This document shows, in pieces, positions 20,164-29,917 of a stretch of DNA of 64,000 bases (within the stretch, counting starts at the first letter, position 1; the number at the start of each line of letters is the position of its first letter). Both the position numbers and the translations under genes were made by a program. The stretch is from the NCBI GenBank assembly GCA_025200525.1, contig CM045761.1, positions 78,645,551-78,709,550 on the forward strand. Reading direction: 5' to 3'. The stretch comes from Camellia lanceoleosa. Taxonomy: Eukaryota > Streptophyta > Magnoliopsida > Ericales > Theaceae. The notes under the pieces are model-generated. The model did not search any database. It saw only the letters and a list, made by a program, of their open reading frames with translations, and was not told the origin of the DNA.

Positions 20164-20868
20164 TCAATCTCCATTGGCTTGAGAAACAACTAGGTTTGAG
20201 TTTCCAATGACGTTCAACCTTATTGCCCCTAGTTCTAGGGCAACTTCCAATCTAGTAATACACACCTTGTATCCTGCTTCATTATTAGATACTTTGAATC
20301 GGAGTTTGAAAGCTAGGGGTATATAGGAATCATCGGGTGCTATTAACAACACGCCTATCCTGCAACTGTATTGGTTAGCGGCTCCGTTAAAGTACAATGT
20401 CCAAGTCTGCTCTTCCTTTACTGACAAAATCTCCTCTTCTGGGAATAGGTACTTTGTTGCTTCATCTCCTTCTACGAGGTGGTCTACCAAAAATACCGCT
20501 ATTGGTCTCCCTTTGACGGACTTGTGAGTGACGTACTTGAGGACAAATTCAAAAAGAAAAAGCAACCAACGAGCTAGCCTACCCGTAAGTGCCGGTTTCT
20601 CAAAAAGATATTTGATGTGATCTAATCTCGAAACTAGAATTACGGAGTGAGCTAATAAGTTGTGTCTTAACTTCCTAGTTGCCCAAACTAAAGCTAAGCA
20701 AGCTTTCTCTAGAGAAGTGGAATAGGTCTTGTAATCTAGTATCTTCTTGCTCAGATAGTAGATGGCCTTCTCCACTTTAGCTTCTAATTTTTGCGCTGGT
20801 ATGCACCCCATGGTTGAATTTGTTACCGACAAATACATGATCAGCGGCTTCCCCGGTTCTGGCGACAA
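20164..20868 (-). pseudogene. Element B RNase H plus second (archaeal-type) RNase H
   Basis: The first half (KAIYYLSKKILDYKTYSTSLEKACLALVWATRKLRHNLL) is the RT-linked RNase H-like region. The second half (TLYFNGAANQ...IGVLLIAPDDSYIPLAFKLRFKVSNNEAGYKVCI...LNVIGNSNLVVSQ) is the additional aRNH typical of the Tat lineage (family knowledge). In an active aRNH the three acidic positions are D in YFDG, E in NNEAEYE and D in GDSxLV. Here they read N, G and N, so the catalytic set is gone. Element E keeps all three (44336-44686). Confidence 0.8.
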
Positions 20869-21271
20869 TAATACAGGTGGATTCTGAAAGTACTGCTTGA
20901 CCTATTCAAAGGCAAACTGACATCGATCATCCCATCAAAACTTATTTCCCTTTTTGAGGAAACTAAACAGTGGTTCACAAGTCAAGGTTAATTTTGAGAT
21001 AGACCGTCCTATGAATTGCATTTTGCCCAGAAAGCTATGCACCTCCTTTTCAGTCCTTGGTGGTGGCATTTCTAAGATAGCCTTGATCTTGGATGGATCT
21101 ATTTCAATTCCCCTCTACGTGATCAGAAGTCCTAGTATTATCCCTGTAGTCACCCCAAAAGTACATTTTTGTGGGTTCAACCTCAGTCTGTACTCCTTGA
21201 TCTGTTCGAAGAATTTTTCTAGCACGGTGTAGTAGCCTTCTCGTTCTTTGGATTTAACAATCATGTCATCC
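20869..21271 (-). pseudogene. Element B RT C-terminal part (palm end, thumb, connection)
   Basis: Minus-strand sequence from 21271 reads DMIVKSKEREGYYTVLEKFF, then NPQKCTFGVTTG and GIEIDPSKIKAI, then KEVHSFLGKMQFI: the usual run after the RT active site. A TAG and other stops interrupt it. It is separated from the N-terminal RT part by solo LTR F and continues into the RNase H frame at 20868. Confidence 0.8.
21267..21271. repeat. Target site duplication CATCC (left) of solo LTR F
   Basis: CATCC precedes the LTR and is repeated at 25262-25266. On the coding (minus) strand it is GGATG, the end of the Met codon plus the two Asp codons of YMDD. Confidence 0.9.
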
Positions 21272-21472
21272 TATAGACACCCCATTTTTGACCATCCTCA
21301 AAACTTGGACGTCATCGTCTGAGCACTCGATGATCATCCATGCTCGTGTTCGTTTTGAGTGCCTGAAGTTCTTGGCGGAGTGCCTTGCCTTCGGACCTCT
21401 CAACTTGTCTGTTTTGTGCTTGGTGGTGAACCAAGAGCTTGTAGATTCACTTCTAGCGGAAGACGGTGACCT

Positions 21473-21600
21473 ATCGGCCAGCCCTAAAACCCATCAGCCA
21501 TGGCTTGTGTCCATTGGCCATCAGTGGTGGCCGGTCGGTTACACTGATGGCCGGTCAGCTTCATTGATGGCCGGTCGGCCACCAATAATGATCGGCGGCC
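21473..21600. repeat. GC-palindrome array 1 in solo LTR F
   Basis: About seven units of the form (a/t)tGGCCggtcggc / ggccatcagtg occur with 18-24 bp spacing, best at 21529-21586 (gGGCCGGTCGG, tGGCCGGTCAG, tGGCCGGTCGGCC). It lies 65-190 bp upstream of the G-box palindrome. Confidence 0.75.
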
Positions 21601-21663
21601 ATTTTTCTGCTTTTTCAGATATTTTGTGTGCCAGTTGTGCCAGTTATTGGTCACTGAAGCCAT

Positions 21664-21685
21664 CCTCCATACACGTGTATGGAGG
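21664..21685. promoter_or_regulatory. Perfect 22-bp G-box palindrome in solo LTR F
   Basis: The sequence is its own reverse complement over 22 bp, with centre CATACACGTGTATG and core CACGTG (plant G-box). It is followed by an inverted repeat AAACAAGCT-ttt-AGCTTGTTT (21691-21711) and then the TATA box at 21713. A related arrangement is present in LTR A. Confidence 0.65.
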
Positions 21686-21712
21686 GATGGAAACAAGCTT
21701 TTAGCTTGTTTC

Positions 21713-21720
21713 CTATATAA
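21713..21720 (+). promoter_or_regulatory. TATA box of solo LTR F
   Basis: TTTCCTATATAAGGGGAGG lies 440 bp from the LTR start, with the same core and flank as in LTR A. The sequence downstream is pyrimidine-rich, and a (TA)n run follows at 21789-21811. Confidence 0.65.
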
Positions 21721-21788
21721 GGGGAGGTCCCTCCCCCTTTTTTGAGGGTTCTAAAATTTTGGAAGCAAAATTTTACTCTCTTTAGAAC

Positions 21789-21811
21789 TATATATATATA
21801 TATATATATAT
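21789..21811. repeat. (TA)n microsatellite
   Basis: Eleven consecutive TA units inside solo LTR F; LTR A has a (GA)n run at the equivalent place. Confidence 0.9.
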
Positions 21812-23299
21812 TGTGCTATATTATGCTTGAAAGTGAGCTTTCTTTGCATTTTTACACACAAGCCCCTTAGCCAAACACCACCACCTTGGAGCTGGGGTTC
21901 TTGAAGGTTTTGTTTGGGCTCAAAAAGCTGGTTTTGGCTCAGAAGAAGACATGTTTTGCTGCTGTGATTCAAGGGTAAGACTTTGTCTCTTTTAAGCTTT
22001 ATTTTAGTTAAGGCTTTGGTCATCTTTTTACATTATTTTGAGGCTGGTTTTAACCTTCAAAAAACTCTGATTTTAAGGTTCCAAAAGGTTGGTTTGAACC
22101 TTGTGTGGTTGGGGGCCGGTCCCCTCCATTTGCTCTTTGGCTTGTAAGCCTTTTGAGCCTTCTTTGAAGAGCTTTTGAGTCCATCTTTTTTGGCCTTAAA
22201 ACCACTGAATTCCAGAGAAATTTCAGTGGTACAAAGTTTGTTTTGAGGTCCAAAATAGGAGCGGGTGGGCTCCCCTCCTTGCTTCTTTATGCCATGCCTT
22301 GTTAGCACTACAAAGTAGCATACTTTTGTGGCTTGTGTTAGCTCATTTCAAGTATGTTTTTTGACTTTTTAGACCTACTCTAACTCTGTTTTTGGCTGGT
22401 TTGGTTACTTGTTGCCTGCATCTTGCACTTGTAGTGTAATTTTGCTTACTAGCCTAACATGTTCAATGATTTAGCCTATCATTCTATCATGTTTTTGGCC
22501 TCACTCCAGCATGTTTTTGGCCTTTCTTTGACATGATTAAACTCTGTTTTGAGTAGTCTTGGTCCCTTGAGACTTGCTTTGTATAGCTATAGTGTAGTTA
22601 GCTTGACTAGCCTTGAGTTTCAAGGTCTTTAACATGCTATGCTTGTAATGTTTGCATGTCATAGCATCATTTCACACATGATTTCAGTGCATGTAGCCTT
22701 GTCACACTCTCACATATTCCACTTTTTCATCACTCTTGAGAGGTGTGCTTTGTGCCTTGTGTATGAGCCAATGCATGAACATGATTTTCTTGCTTTTCAT
22801 GCTACTATCTCAGTACATTTTGGCCACTATTTTGGCATGTTTTAGGTCTGTCCATAGCTGGTTTGGTTGTTTGAGCCTGATAATGCATGCTTTTAGTGTA
22901 ATACACTTCACTAGCTTTGATGCTCTTGACCCTCGACATGTTGTGCATATGTTGATTGCATGTTTTAGCATTACTTGTCATGCAATTTCAGCACTGAATA
23001 TCTACCACCTCCCTCATTTCTTCATTCTTCCTTTTGCTTTGAGGGCTTGTTGGCCTCAAGATTGTGTTTAAGCATGAGTTAGAGTTTGTGCTTAAATGGC
23101 TTTAACCCTCTTATGAGGATTCCTCCCAGCCAAAGGCATGATCTCTCTCATGCCTTAAACCATTCTTTTGGTTAACTCCTCTCTCAATTAGAGGACTTTT
23201 CACATTGGACCAAATCAATTAAGGAATGGCTTAGTAATGTAAAATGTGTAAACAAGAATTGAGCAAAATAAAACATGAACAAGATAAGCATGCATTGCA

Positions 23300-23381
23300 T
23301 GTGTTTGGATCGGACGTTAATCCAAACACAAGAAATGTGAGATGTTTCATACTCATAGTGATGAAACGTGTCACATTTCTT
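23300..23381 (+). other. Double stem-loop in solo LTR F
   Basis: Hairpin 1: arms TGTGTTTGGAT / ATCCAAACACA, loop CGGACGTTA (23300-23330). Hairpin 2: 21-nt arms at 23330-23350 and 23361-23381 (AAGAAATGTGA... against ...TCACATTTCTT) with one mismatch and one G-U-type pair, loop of 10. It is the same module as in LTRs A, D and, for hairpin 1, B. Confidence 0.75.
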
Positions 23382-23642
23382 GGTCGCCGACACCCTTGAT
23401 CATGCATGATAGGATGGCGGCCTTTTGAGTCTTATGTGCGCATTCATTAAGCTTGTACAAGCTTGGCTCTTTGGCCATCATGCATTGAAAATGCTTGGTT
23501 GGAAGCTTGAGAGCCAAGTGCCATACTTCTTTGAGCTTGAGACATGATAAGGAGGATGGTAGTACATACATTTCCTTACAAATACACTGCTATGCCTCTG
23601 TTTGCTCTCTGTTGCAGCAAAAGGAGGAAGCTCACCAAAGCA

Positions 23643-23735
23643 GTGGCCAATTGGCCACATGTACCAGCCGACCGGCCACCAAAGCAGCCGATCGGCCTCT
23701 AGTACTGGCCGATGGCCACCAATTATGGCCGACCA
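23643..23735. repeat. GC-palindrome array 2 in solo LTR F
   Basis: Units aGCCGACCGGCCacc, aGCCGATCGGCCtc, tGGCCGATGGCCacc and tGGCCGACCaacc lie about 20-22 bp apart, 260-350 bp downstream of the double stem-loop. Confidence 0.75.
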
Positions 23736-25261
23736 ACCCTCAGTGTGTTCTTGAGATCAAACAGAAGCAATCTGGAGGTTGGCATAATTTTCAAAGGTCC
23801 AAAAGAATGCAAACAGAGGCATCTAGAGGCAAGGTAGTGGATTTTTGGGAGGACACAATCGAGCATGCATATCTCCCTCGCTTCCCGGGGCCTTTCATTT
23901 GAATTGCTTAGCTAATTAGTTCATTAGCTTAGTCGTTTTACAATTAATTAGTTAAGTGGTTAATTAATTAATTCGGTTTGTAATTAATTAGCTTAGATTA
24001 GCTAGTTATTCAATTGTGTTGTAATTAATTAGCTAGAATAGTTAATTAGTTGGTTTGTAATAGTTAGCTTAATTAGCTTAGCTTAGTGTAACTTAGCTTA
24101 TTTATTCAGACCCTCCTTCGCAAGGGCAATGTTGTAATAAGGGTGCGTGTGTGTGTGTGCATGTCTTCCAACCCCACTTGTTTCTCCTTTTTACTTAACC
24201 GCTTATGATGGTTAGTTTAGGGTCATTTTCGATTAGCATACCTTATGCTTTGCATGTTTGCATTTATTCATTTGCCTTGCATGCACCGGGCTCGGCACAT
24301 CATTCAAACCGCATCGTATTTCAATACTTATTTGAATATGTGTTTCAGCATGTTACCAAATTGCCGCATTCATATGCCATTTTAGATAGCCGAACCTATT
24401 TAGTTGCATTATTGCATGTGTTGCATTAGGCATTTAGCATAGTTAGGATCATGCATTGTTTTCTAACTGGTTATTGTTTTGGCTCGGAGTACACTGTAAG
24501 TTTTTACGCTTTAGCATACTTGCATGAGTGTGAGTGTTGCCATGATAGCATGCTTGCCATGAGGCTATTTGCTTAAGTGCTTAACTATATGAATGCCTGT
24601 GGGTGAAGGCTTGATTGCCTGAATTGAAACAACTCGATGATTGTGAGTTTTAAGCCCACTTTGCGAAGTGGCAAAATCATGTTTTCTAAAGCCCACTTAA
24701 GGGTGGCAAATCCGCACTTTAGCCTACTTGCAAGTAGCACTTTCAAACCATTTTCAAAATTACACATAAGTTGTTTTGTTCTAATTCTCGCGATTGAGTC
24801 TGTACTTGTATGCTGTGCGCATCACATAGTAATATTAGTTAATAATCGGAATAAGAATGCATAGTTTATAAAACAACATATAATGCTTAATAGAGGCCGA
24901 TCCTTTGATCGGGTGAGCGAGGGTACTCATTTCAGGACCTTCCCCTCTCGTACCCAAGTTCTCGAGCCGAGGCAACTTTGGTGATGACGGACACGTGGCC
25001 TTTGGCACGAGTCAGGGTTTCCTAAATTTCCCAAAATAAAATATTTAGGTGGCAACTCTGTAATCTGGCAAAGCAGTCCATGTTTGGCACTTTTTCATTC
25101 AAAATTAATTTTCCAAAATCGATTTGGACTCTTTGGTGTTTATCAGTCTCACATTGCACTTTGTGAGATTAGATTCAGAACCGTGACAGGAGTCCAAAAT
25201 GTAGTGAGACCAATTCGTGCCTTCTCCGAAAGGGGGGCGCGCAAAAAAAGTCGAGTCTACA

Positions 25262-25266
25262 CATCC
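25262..25266. repeat. Target site duplication CATCC (right) of solo LTR F
   Basis: Exact copy of 21267-21271 next to the LTR end GTCTACA. Confidence 0.9.
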
Positions 25267-26040
25267 ATATACACCTCGACTTCCTTATGGATCACGTCAT
25301 GCAAGATGGTGGTTGCAGCCCTCTAATATGTAGCCCCGATATTCTTAAACCCGAATGGCATAAACCTGTAGCAGTAAGTACCCCACGGTGTGGTGAATGC
25401 AGTCTTCTCTCTGTCTTCAAACGCCATCAAAATTTGATTATACCCAAAAAAACCCATCCGTAAACAATAGCAACGCATGGCCAGCAGTGAAGTCTACCAA
25501 TTCGTCGATGTGGTGAAAAGTCATCTTCATATCTCGGAAGTTGACATAGACTCTGATTCTGCCGTCCTTTTTTGGAACTGAAACAATATTGGCCAACCAA
25601 GTCGGATATTCAGACACCAACAAAAACCCAGCGTCAATCTACTTGGTCACTTCCTCTTTAATCTTCAGTGCCCAATCCAGACAGATTCTATGGAGTTTCT
25701 GCTTGATAGGTCGGGCCTCGGGGTTAAGAGGGATCCGGTGTTGTACAATCTTAGGATTGATTACAGGTATGTCTTCATAAGACCACTCGAAAACATCTTT
25801 GAAATCTTTTAATAAAGCGATTAGACGCTCGCGTTCCTCCGAAGACAATGTGGACCCGATCTGGACTAAGTATGGATCCTTTTCAGTACCCACATTAATT
25901 GCAATGATCTCATTTATGAAAGGCTTAGCACGCCTCTCCTCCTCTCGGTCAATCAAGTTTCTCAAAGTCTGAAGAATTTCTTCCTTTTCGTTTTTATTAA
26001 AATTTTGAAAATCTTGATCAATGCAGTAAACTAACGGCAT
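25267..26040 (-). pseudogene. Element B reverse transcriptase N-terminal part
   Basis: The frame 26040-25639 gives the RT approach (FKDVFEWSYEDIPVINPKIVQH, RPIKQKLHRI). Frame 25623-25438 gives fingers/palm (YPTWLANIVSVPKKDGRIRVYV, HIDELVDFTAGHALL). After a stop, TAFTTPWGTYCYRFMPFG and a VYM-D end lead into the LTR F insertion. Compared with the usual PKKDG...DFRDLN..PKD.FPLPHID run, several residues between FRDM and HIDEL are missing, an internal deletion. The first catalytic Asp region (here LLFTDGF) is present. The gene is dead because of stops and the solo LTR. Confidence 0.8.
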
Positions 26041-26088
26041 AAAGAAGTAAACAGAATCTCCAGCATTCTCATTCAGAAGTTCTGGCTC

Positions 26089-26723
26089 TTAGGTTACAAC
26101 AGACTCAAAATAAAATGCAAAAGAGAACCTAGACAAGACCTTGGCACCCGGGCTACCACCCCCGAAAGTGCTAGACTTAAACTCCCCAGATTGACTCGAA
26201 TCTGATTCCAACTCAACAGACTTGGTGGAATCAAATTTTGGCTCATCATCCGATTTAGAACTGGAAATAAAGCCTTTTCCAACTGTCAAGCGAGGTGTGG
26301 CGCCCTCGATGTGTCTAGAATGCAACTGGTGGAATCTATAATCGATTTATTTCCGATCATAAAGATAGTAAAGGTATCCCCTAAGTTTTTCGTATTGGTC
26401 TCAGGATCTGTTAAGAGATTGGCCAATGCTGCTTCTACTCTAGCCTCACTGTTGTTTGAATTGTCCTCTTTACTCTGGCCAGCGTCGACGCTTGGATCAA
26501 CCTCTCTTCATCATTGTCTTGGAGCTGGTGGTCAAAGAAGATTTCGAATCTGGGGAAACATTTTTTTTTTTTTTTTTGAAGAATCCACCCAAGCCTCTAG
26601 AAAGCCGCAGAAAGGGAAATCCTCTCCTTCTCTAATGAAGTGCCCATTTAACGTTTCCCAGATTAGCCTGTGGACCATATCGTAATGTTTCTCAGCTCTT
26701 TTGGCCGTAGCCCTTTCTCTCAT
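26089..26723 (-). pseudogene. Element B protease-RT linker
   Basis: Two open pieces remain: 26723-26532 (RATAKRAEKHYDMVHRLIWE, then EGEDFPFCGFLEAWVDSS followed by a lysine run from a T17-18 tract in the plus strand) and 26325-26089 (acidic and Ser-rich, ESDSSQSGEFKSSTFGGG). They join protease and RT in this family. No enzymatic motif is visible. The homopolymer expansion probably adds to the frame damage. Confidence 0.55.
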
Positions 26724-26926
26724 TTCTTCTTTCTTCCTTCTCTAGTCCTCTTTGGTGGGCACATAGTCTAACCCAAAGGCGTGGGGATTGTGTGGCTCTT
26801 CAGCAAGAACTATAACCCCTTTTTTCTGCTCTTTCCGAGCCCCATTCCTAGAATATGCCGTAACTTGTTCATGAAGTAAATAGATTGAGCACTGACATAC
26901 ATGCCTTCATCCTTGGCTAAGATAGC

Positions 26927-27709
26927 CTATACCACTTGGGCTTCTACCAGAGTGAATCTAGAAAGAAATACATCCTCATCACCATGACTGATTTCCAACA
27001 AAGGTGAAGTTACCTCTGGCGGTGGGTGAATAGATGAATTCTCAAAAACGGTGGCCACTCCTCCATCATAAGGATATTTCAACATTTGATGAAGGGTGGA
27101 GGATACAACCTTCATGTAATGCAACCAGAGCCTCCTTGGAAATAGGTTAAAGGTAGCTAGCACATCAAGTATATGGAACTTAACATCATGCTCAGAAGGG
27201 CCCACTTAGACCTCTACTTTCATTGTTCCCATAACTTCTCTGCTCGTATTGTCATATGCCCAGATCACCTAGGCTGTGGGGACAAAATTTGCCGGCTTCA
27301 AGACTATCTCATAGGCAGTGCAAGAAGGACAAAAGTTGATTGCAAAGCCGATGTCCACTAAAACCATTGGAATCCACTTTTCTCTGCACTCAACAGATAT
27401 GTACAGTGGCTTATTGTGAGTCGATCCTTCCGGTGACAATTCCTTATCGGAGAAAGTGAGCATAGGCTTGGTGTTACTTAGGAAGATTAGGCCAACAAGT
27501 TGCTCTAGCATAGTATCAGTGGACAACTTAGCCTTATCTATCGCCGACAATACTGCTTGTTGGTGTACTCGCAAAGCCATGAAGGGGCCCCAAATGGAAA
27601 TATCAGCCTGAATCTTTTTGAGTTGTTTCGGAACCAACTCCTCCTCTAGCTTCTTCTCTTTCTCTTTCTCAACCTCATGGTCTTTTCCTGAGGGTTCAGC
27701 TTGATCCAA
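26927..27709 (-). pseudogene. Element B aspartic protease, active site altered
   Basis: Frame 27709-27269 matches element A's protease (KKIQADISIWGPFMALRVHQ, ECREKWIPMVLVDIGFAINFCPS). Frame 27205-26927 continues with FHILDVLATFNLFPRRLWLHYMK after a frameshift near 27206-27268. The retropepsin triplet Asp-Thr-Gly-Ser reads Asp-Ile-Gly-Phe here, and LLGRxWLH reads FPRRLWLH. Both changes would disable the enzyme. Confidence 0.8.
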
Positions 27710-28254
27710 ATGTGGAGGTTTGAAATACCATCCACTCTTAGGGAGGTGGTTTATTTCCTTTTCATACCAAATACTGTCTGGGATCTAATCTCCCCAGTCT
27801 TCATCTGTATGGGCAAGATGCAAGTCCCTATCTTCCCTCCACTCACCATTAGCCATTGACAAACAGTTGTTTGGCTTAACTTGGATCACTCCCACAGGAC
27901 AAGTATCTCCCTTAGGGGACAAGATGTTGCAGTCTTCCGGCTATCTTCAATCCTCTTTTGTTCAAACTGCCCTAGCACAACTTCCTGTTCAGCATCTGTA
28001 GTTTCTACAACACCTAAATCTTAGGTTTGTTTTTCCGTACTATTACCCTCTGGCATTTTCCCTTTCTCCTCAACTTTCTCGGCTACCACAGTTGCCCCAA
28101 CTTGCTTTTCCTTTAGTTTAACACTGGTTTCTTTTTCATTGTCAAATTCGTCACTTAGCCATCCCCTATTGTCTGTCGATAGGCCCAAATCAAGCTAACC
28201 GATTTGCACATTGCCTTGGTCTTGTTTTTTGAAGAATTGTAAGTTGTTCAAATC
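27710..28254 (-). pseudogene. Element B gag-protease linker, broken
   Basis: No long open frame remains, but short pieces match element A's linker: a DWGD/SDSIWYEKEINHLPKSGWYFKPPHLD-like end near 27700-27790 and a QDQGNVQIG-like piece near 28200. Stops are frequent. It is part of the same polyprotein. Confidence 0.45.
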
Positions 28255-28683
28255 TTATTCAAGATCCGCAAGATCATCCAGCCCCTGGCTCGGGCCGTGT
28301 TCCCTAGCCACATTAATGTCCACTGAGGTTGGCAGTACTACCTCAGGAATTGTTTGAGTGACAAGTACAATGTAGTGGCTTGGGTCATAATCCCTCTCAA
28401 ATGATTCCCCAAGACTTCCTAATGACAGACCGGCACCTCTCTTTGAGGTCAAAACCTCATTTTCTTCAGAGGTTGTCACCACAGATTTGTGAGGCTCAGG
28501 TTGTGGGTTGGATATGTTTATCATGCACAAGTCTGTGCCTTCAGGAATAAACAACACTAGCTTTGGTAAGTGGGAAGGGGTGATATAGATGCTTGGATCG
28601 AAGATGGGTGGTAGTGTATGGATGAAGTGGATATTTCTAGGCGGAGGGACTTGGTTGTGGACAAGGAATGGGTTGGTGGTCAT
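28255..28683 (-). pseudogene. Element B gag C-terminal region
   Basis: 142 codons with DPSIYITPSHLPKL, TDLCMINIS and GLDDLADLE, the same order as in element A (1169-2401). The zinc-knuckle-like part lies just upstream (about 28720-28830) and is broken: minus-strand residues C.FHQQ.V.EMDWCF are visible with a stop nearby. Confidence 0.7.
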
Positions 28684-29182
28684 AGTTGGCTTTTAGGGTG
28701 GACTTATGACTTTGTTGTCGATGAGATCTTGAATCTCATGATGTAGGCAGAAGCACCAATCCATTTCATGGACGTGCTGTTGATGGAAAGCACAGTATTT
28801 GGCGGGATCGTGCTTTGGTCCAAGAGGATCGGGAAGTGGTCAAGGTTATAGGGGTTTAAGATGCCCCTTTTTTATTAACACCTGCATGGCTTCAAATAGA
28901 GTCATATAGAGCTAGTTAAAAGTTCTACCTGCAGATCGGGTAAGGTTGGAAGTTTGTGGGCCCATGTTGGCAAAAGGGGTTGACAGTTTCGGTTGTGGTG
29001 ACAACACTTACCTCTAACGGCCTCGCAGGTGTGCTACCCCCGGCAGCATTGGAACTACGAACAAAAGGCCTCTTGGCCAACTCCTTGTCATCAGTGATGA
29101 TCCCCTACTTCTTTGCGTCTTTGATCTAAACCTCTATTTCATGAAGTTCTTTGAAGGTAAATAAGGGGAGAACAATCATTTT
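28684..29182 (-). pseudogene. Element B gag middle, stop-rich
   Basis: Connects the gag core (29183-29599) with the C-terminal part. The zinc-knuckle-like motif region and an LPLFTFKELHEIE-like piece (about 29120-29165) can be seen in shifting frames. No open frame over 60 codons remains. Confidence 0.5.
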
Positions 29183-29599
29183 CTACAACAACTTGCCATG
29201 AAAGTTTCGGACAACCATTCTGATTTGGTCTTTCTTTGAGGGTCGAGTGGTCGTCATTGATGCTTTGGCCCTCCATCTAGTTACAAACTCGAAGAAGTCC
29301 TCCTTCGACTCCTGACGCATCGTCTTAAAATCATGAGTTGTGACCTCGATCTGCGTGTTGTAGGAGTATTGAGCAATGATAGACTTGGCCAATTCCTCTT
29401 AGTCCTGCTTCACAGAGTCCTCCAACTTAGCATACCAGATGGCAGCTATACCCAACATAGTTCTATCGAAGAGCGATAATTTCTGCAATTTGGTCAAACT
29501 CATTAGTTGTAGGGTATCAAAAAATAGTCGCAAATGTACCATTAGGTCTCCAGCACCATCGAAGTGGTCAATATGCGGCATTTTGAACCACTCCGGCAA
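29183..29599 (-). pseudogene. Element B gag core, frameshifted
   Basis: Two frames, 29599-29399 (FKMPHIDHFDGAGDLM, GIAAIWYAKLEDSVK) and 29392-29183 (AKSIIAQYSYNTQIEV, FFEFVTRWRAKAS), give the Retrotrans_gag core, aligned with element A 2411-2812. A break at ~29393-29400 separates them. Confidence 0.75.
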
Positions 29600-29677
29600 A
29601 GTAACTGCAGATTCAGTATACCCATCCCCTATATCTAGAATGGAGTTAACCCCTTGTGCCTTCTTGAACAGTTTTTC

Positions 29678-29917
29678 CTATCTGTTGACTTTGATCACAG
29701 TCAGGTCAACCTTGAATTTAAAAAATGCCTCAGTCTGATAAACTAGGGCTCTAGACGTTTGTGCTAAGATTGGGTCTACCTGGACGGGAAAAGATGGAAC
29801 ACGTTCGGCTTGTGCATCCTGAGCTATGGCAGCATTGACAGCGGTACTGGGTGTGGAGATAGCCGTAATAGGTATATATGAAGCGGAAGCTGTAGCTGGC
29901 TGTTGTTGTTGCTGCAA
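29678..29917 (-). pseudogene. Element B gag N-terminal region
   Basis: 79 codons start with a glutamine run (QQQQQPATAS) and contain PVQVDPILAQTSRALV and FFKFKVDLTVIKVNR. This is the block before the gag core, also seen in A at 2813-3163. Confidence 0.55.

Larger units (their letters stand above)
21272..25261 (+). mobile_element. Solo LTR F (A-family, 3990 bp)
   Basis: Begins TATAGACACCCCATTTTTGA (the expected TG start has become TA) and ends AAAGTCGAGTCTACA, flanked by CATCC on both sides. It resembles LTR A over its length in the opposite orientation: GC arrays (21473-21600, 23643-23735), G-box palindrome (21664-21685), TATA (21713), double stem-loop (23300-23381) and AATTAG block (23900-24090). 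No internal region is present, so it is a solo LTR. It splits element B RT in the active-site codons. Confidence 0.9.

Noticed and set aside
21272..25261. Considered as the LTR of a full element sharing B's pol
   Set aside because: Orientation is opposite to the surrounding pol, the pol reading continues across it, and identical TSDs flank it, so it is a solo LTR.
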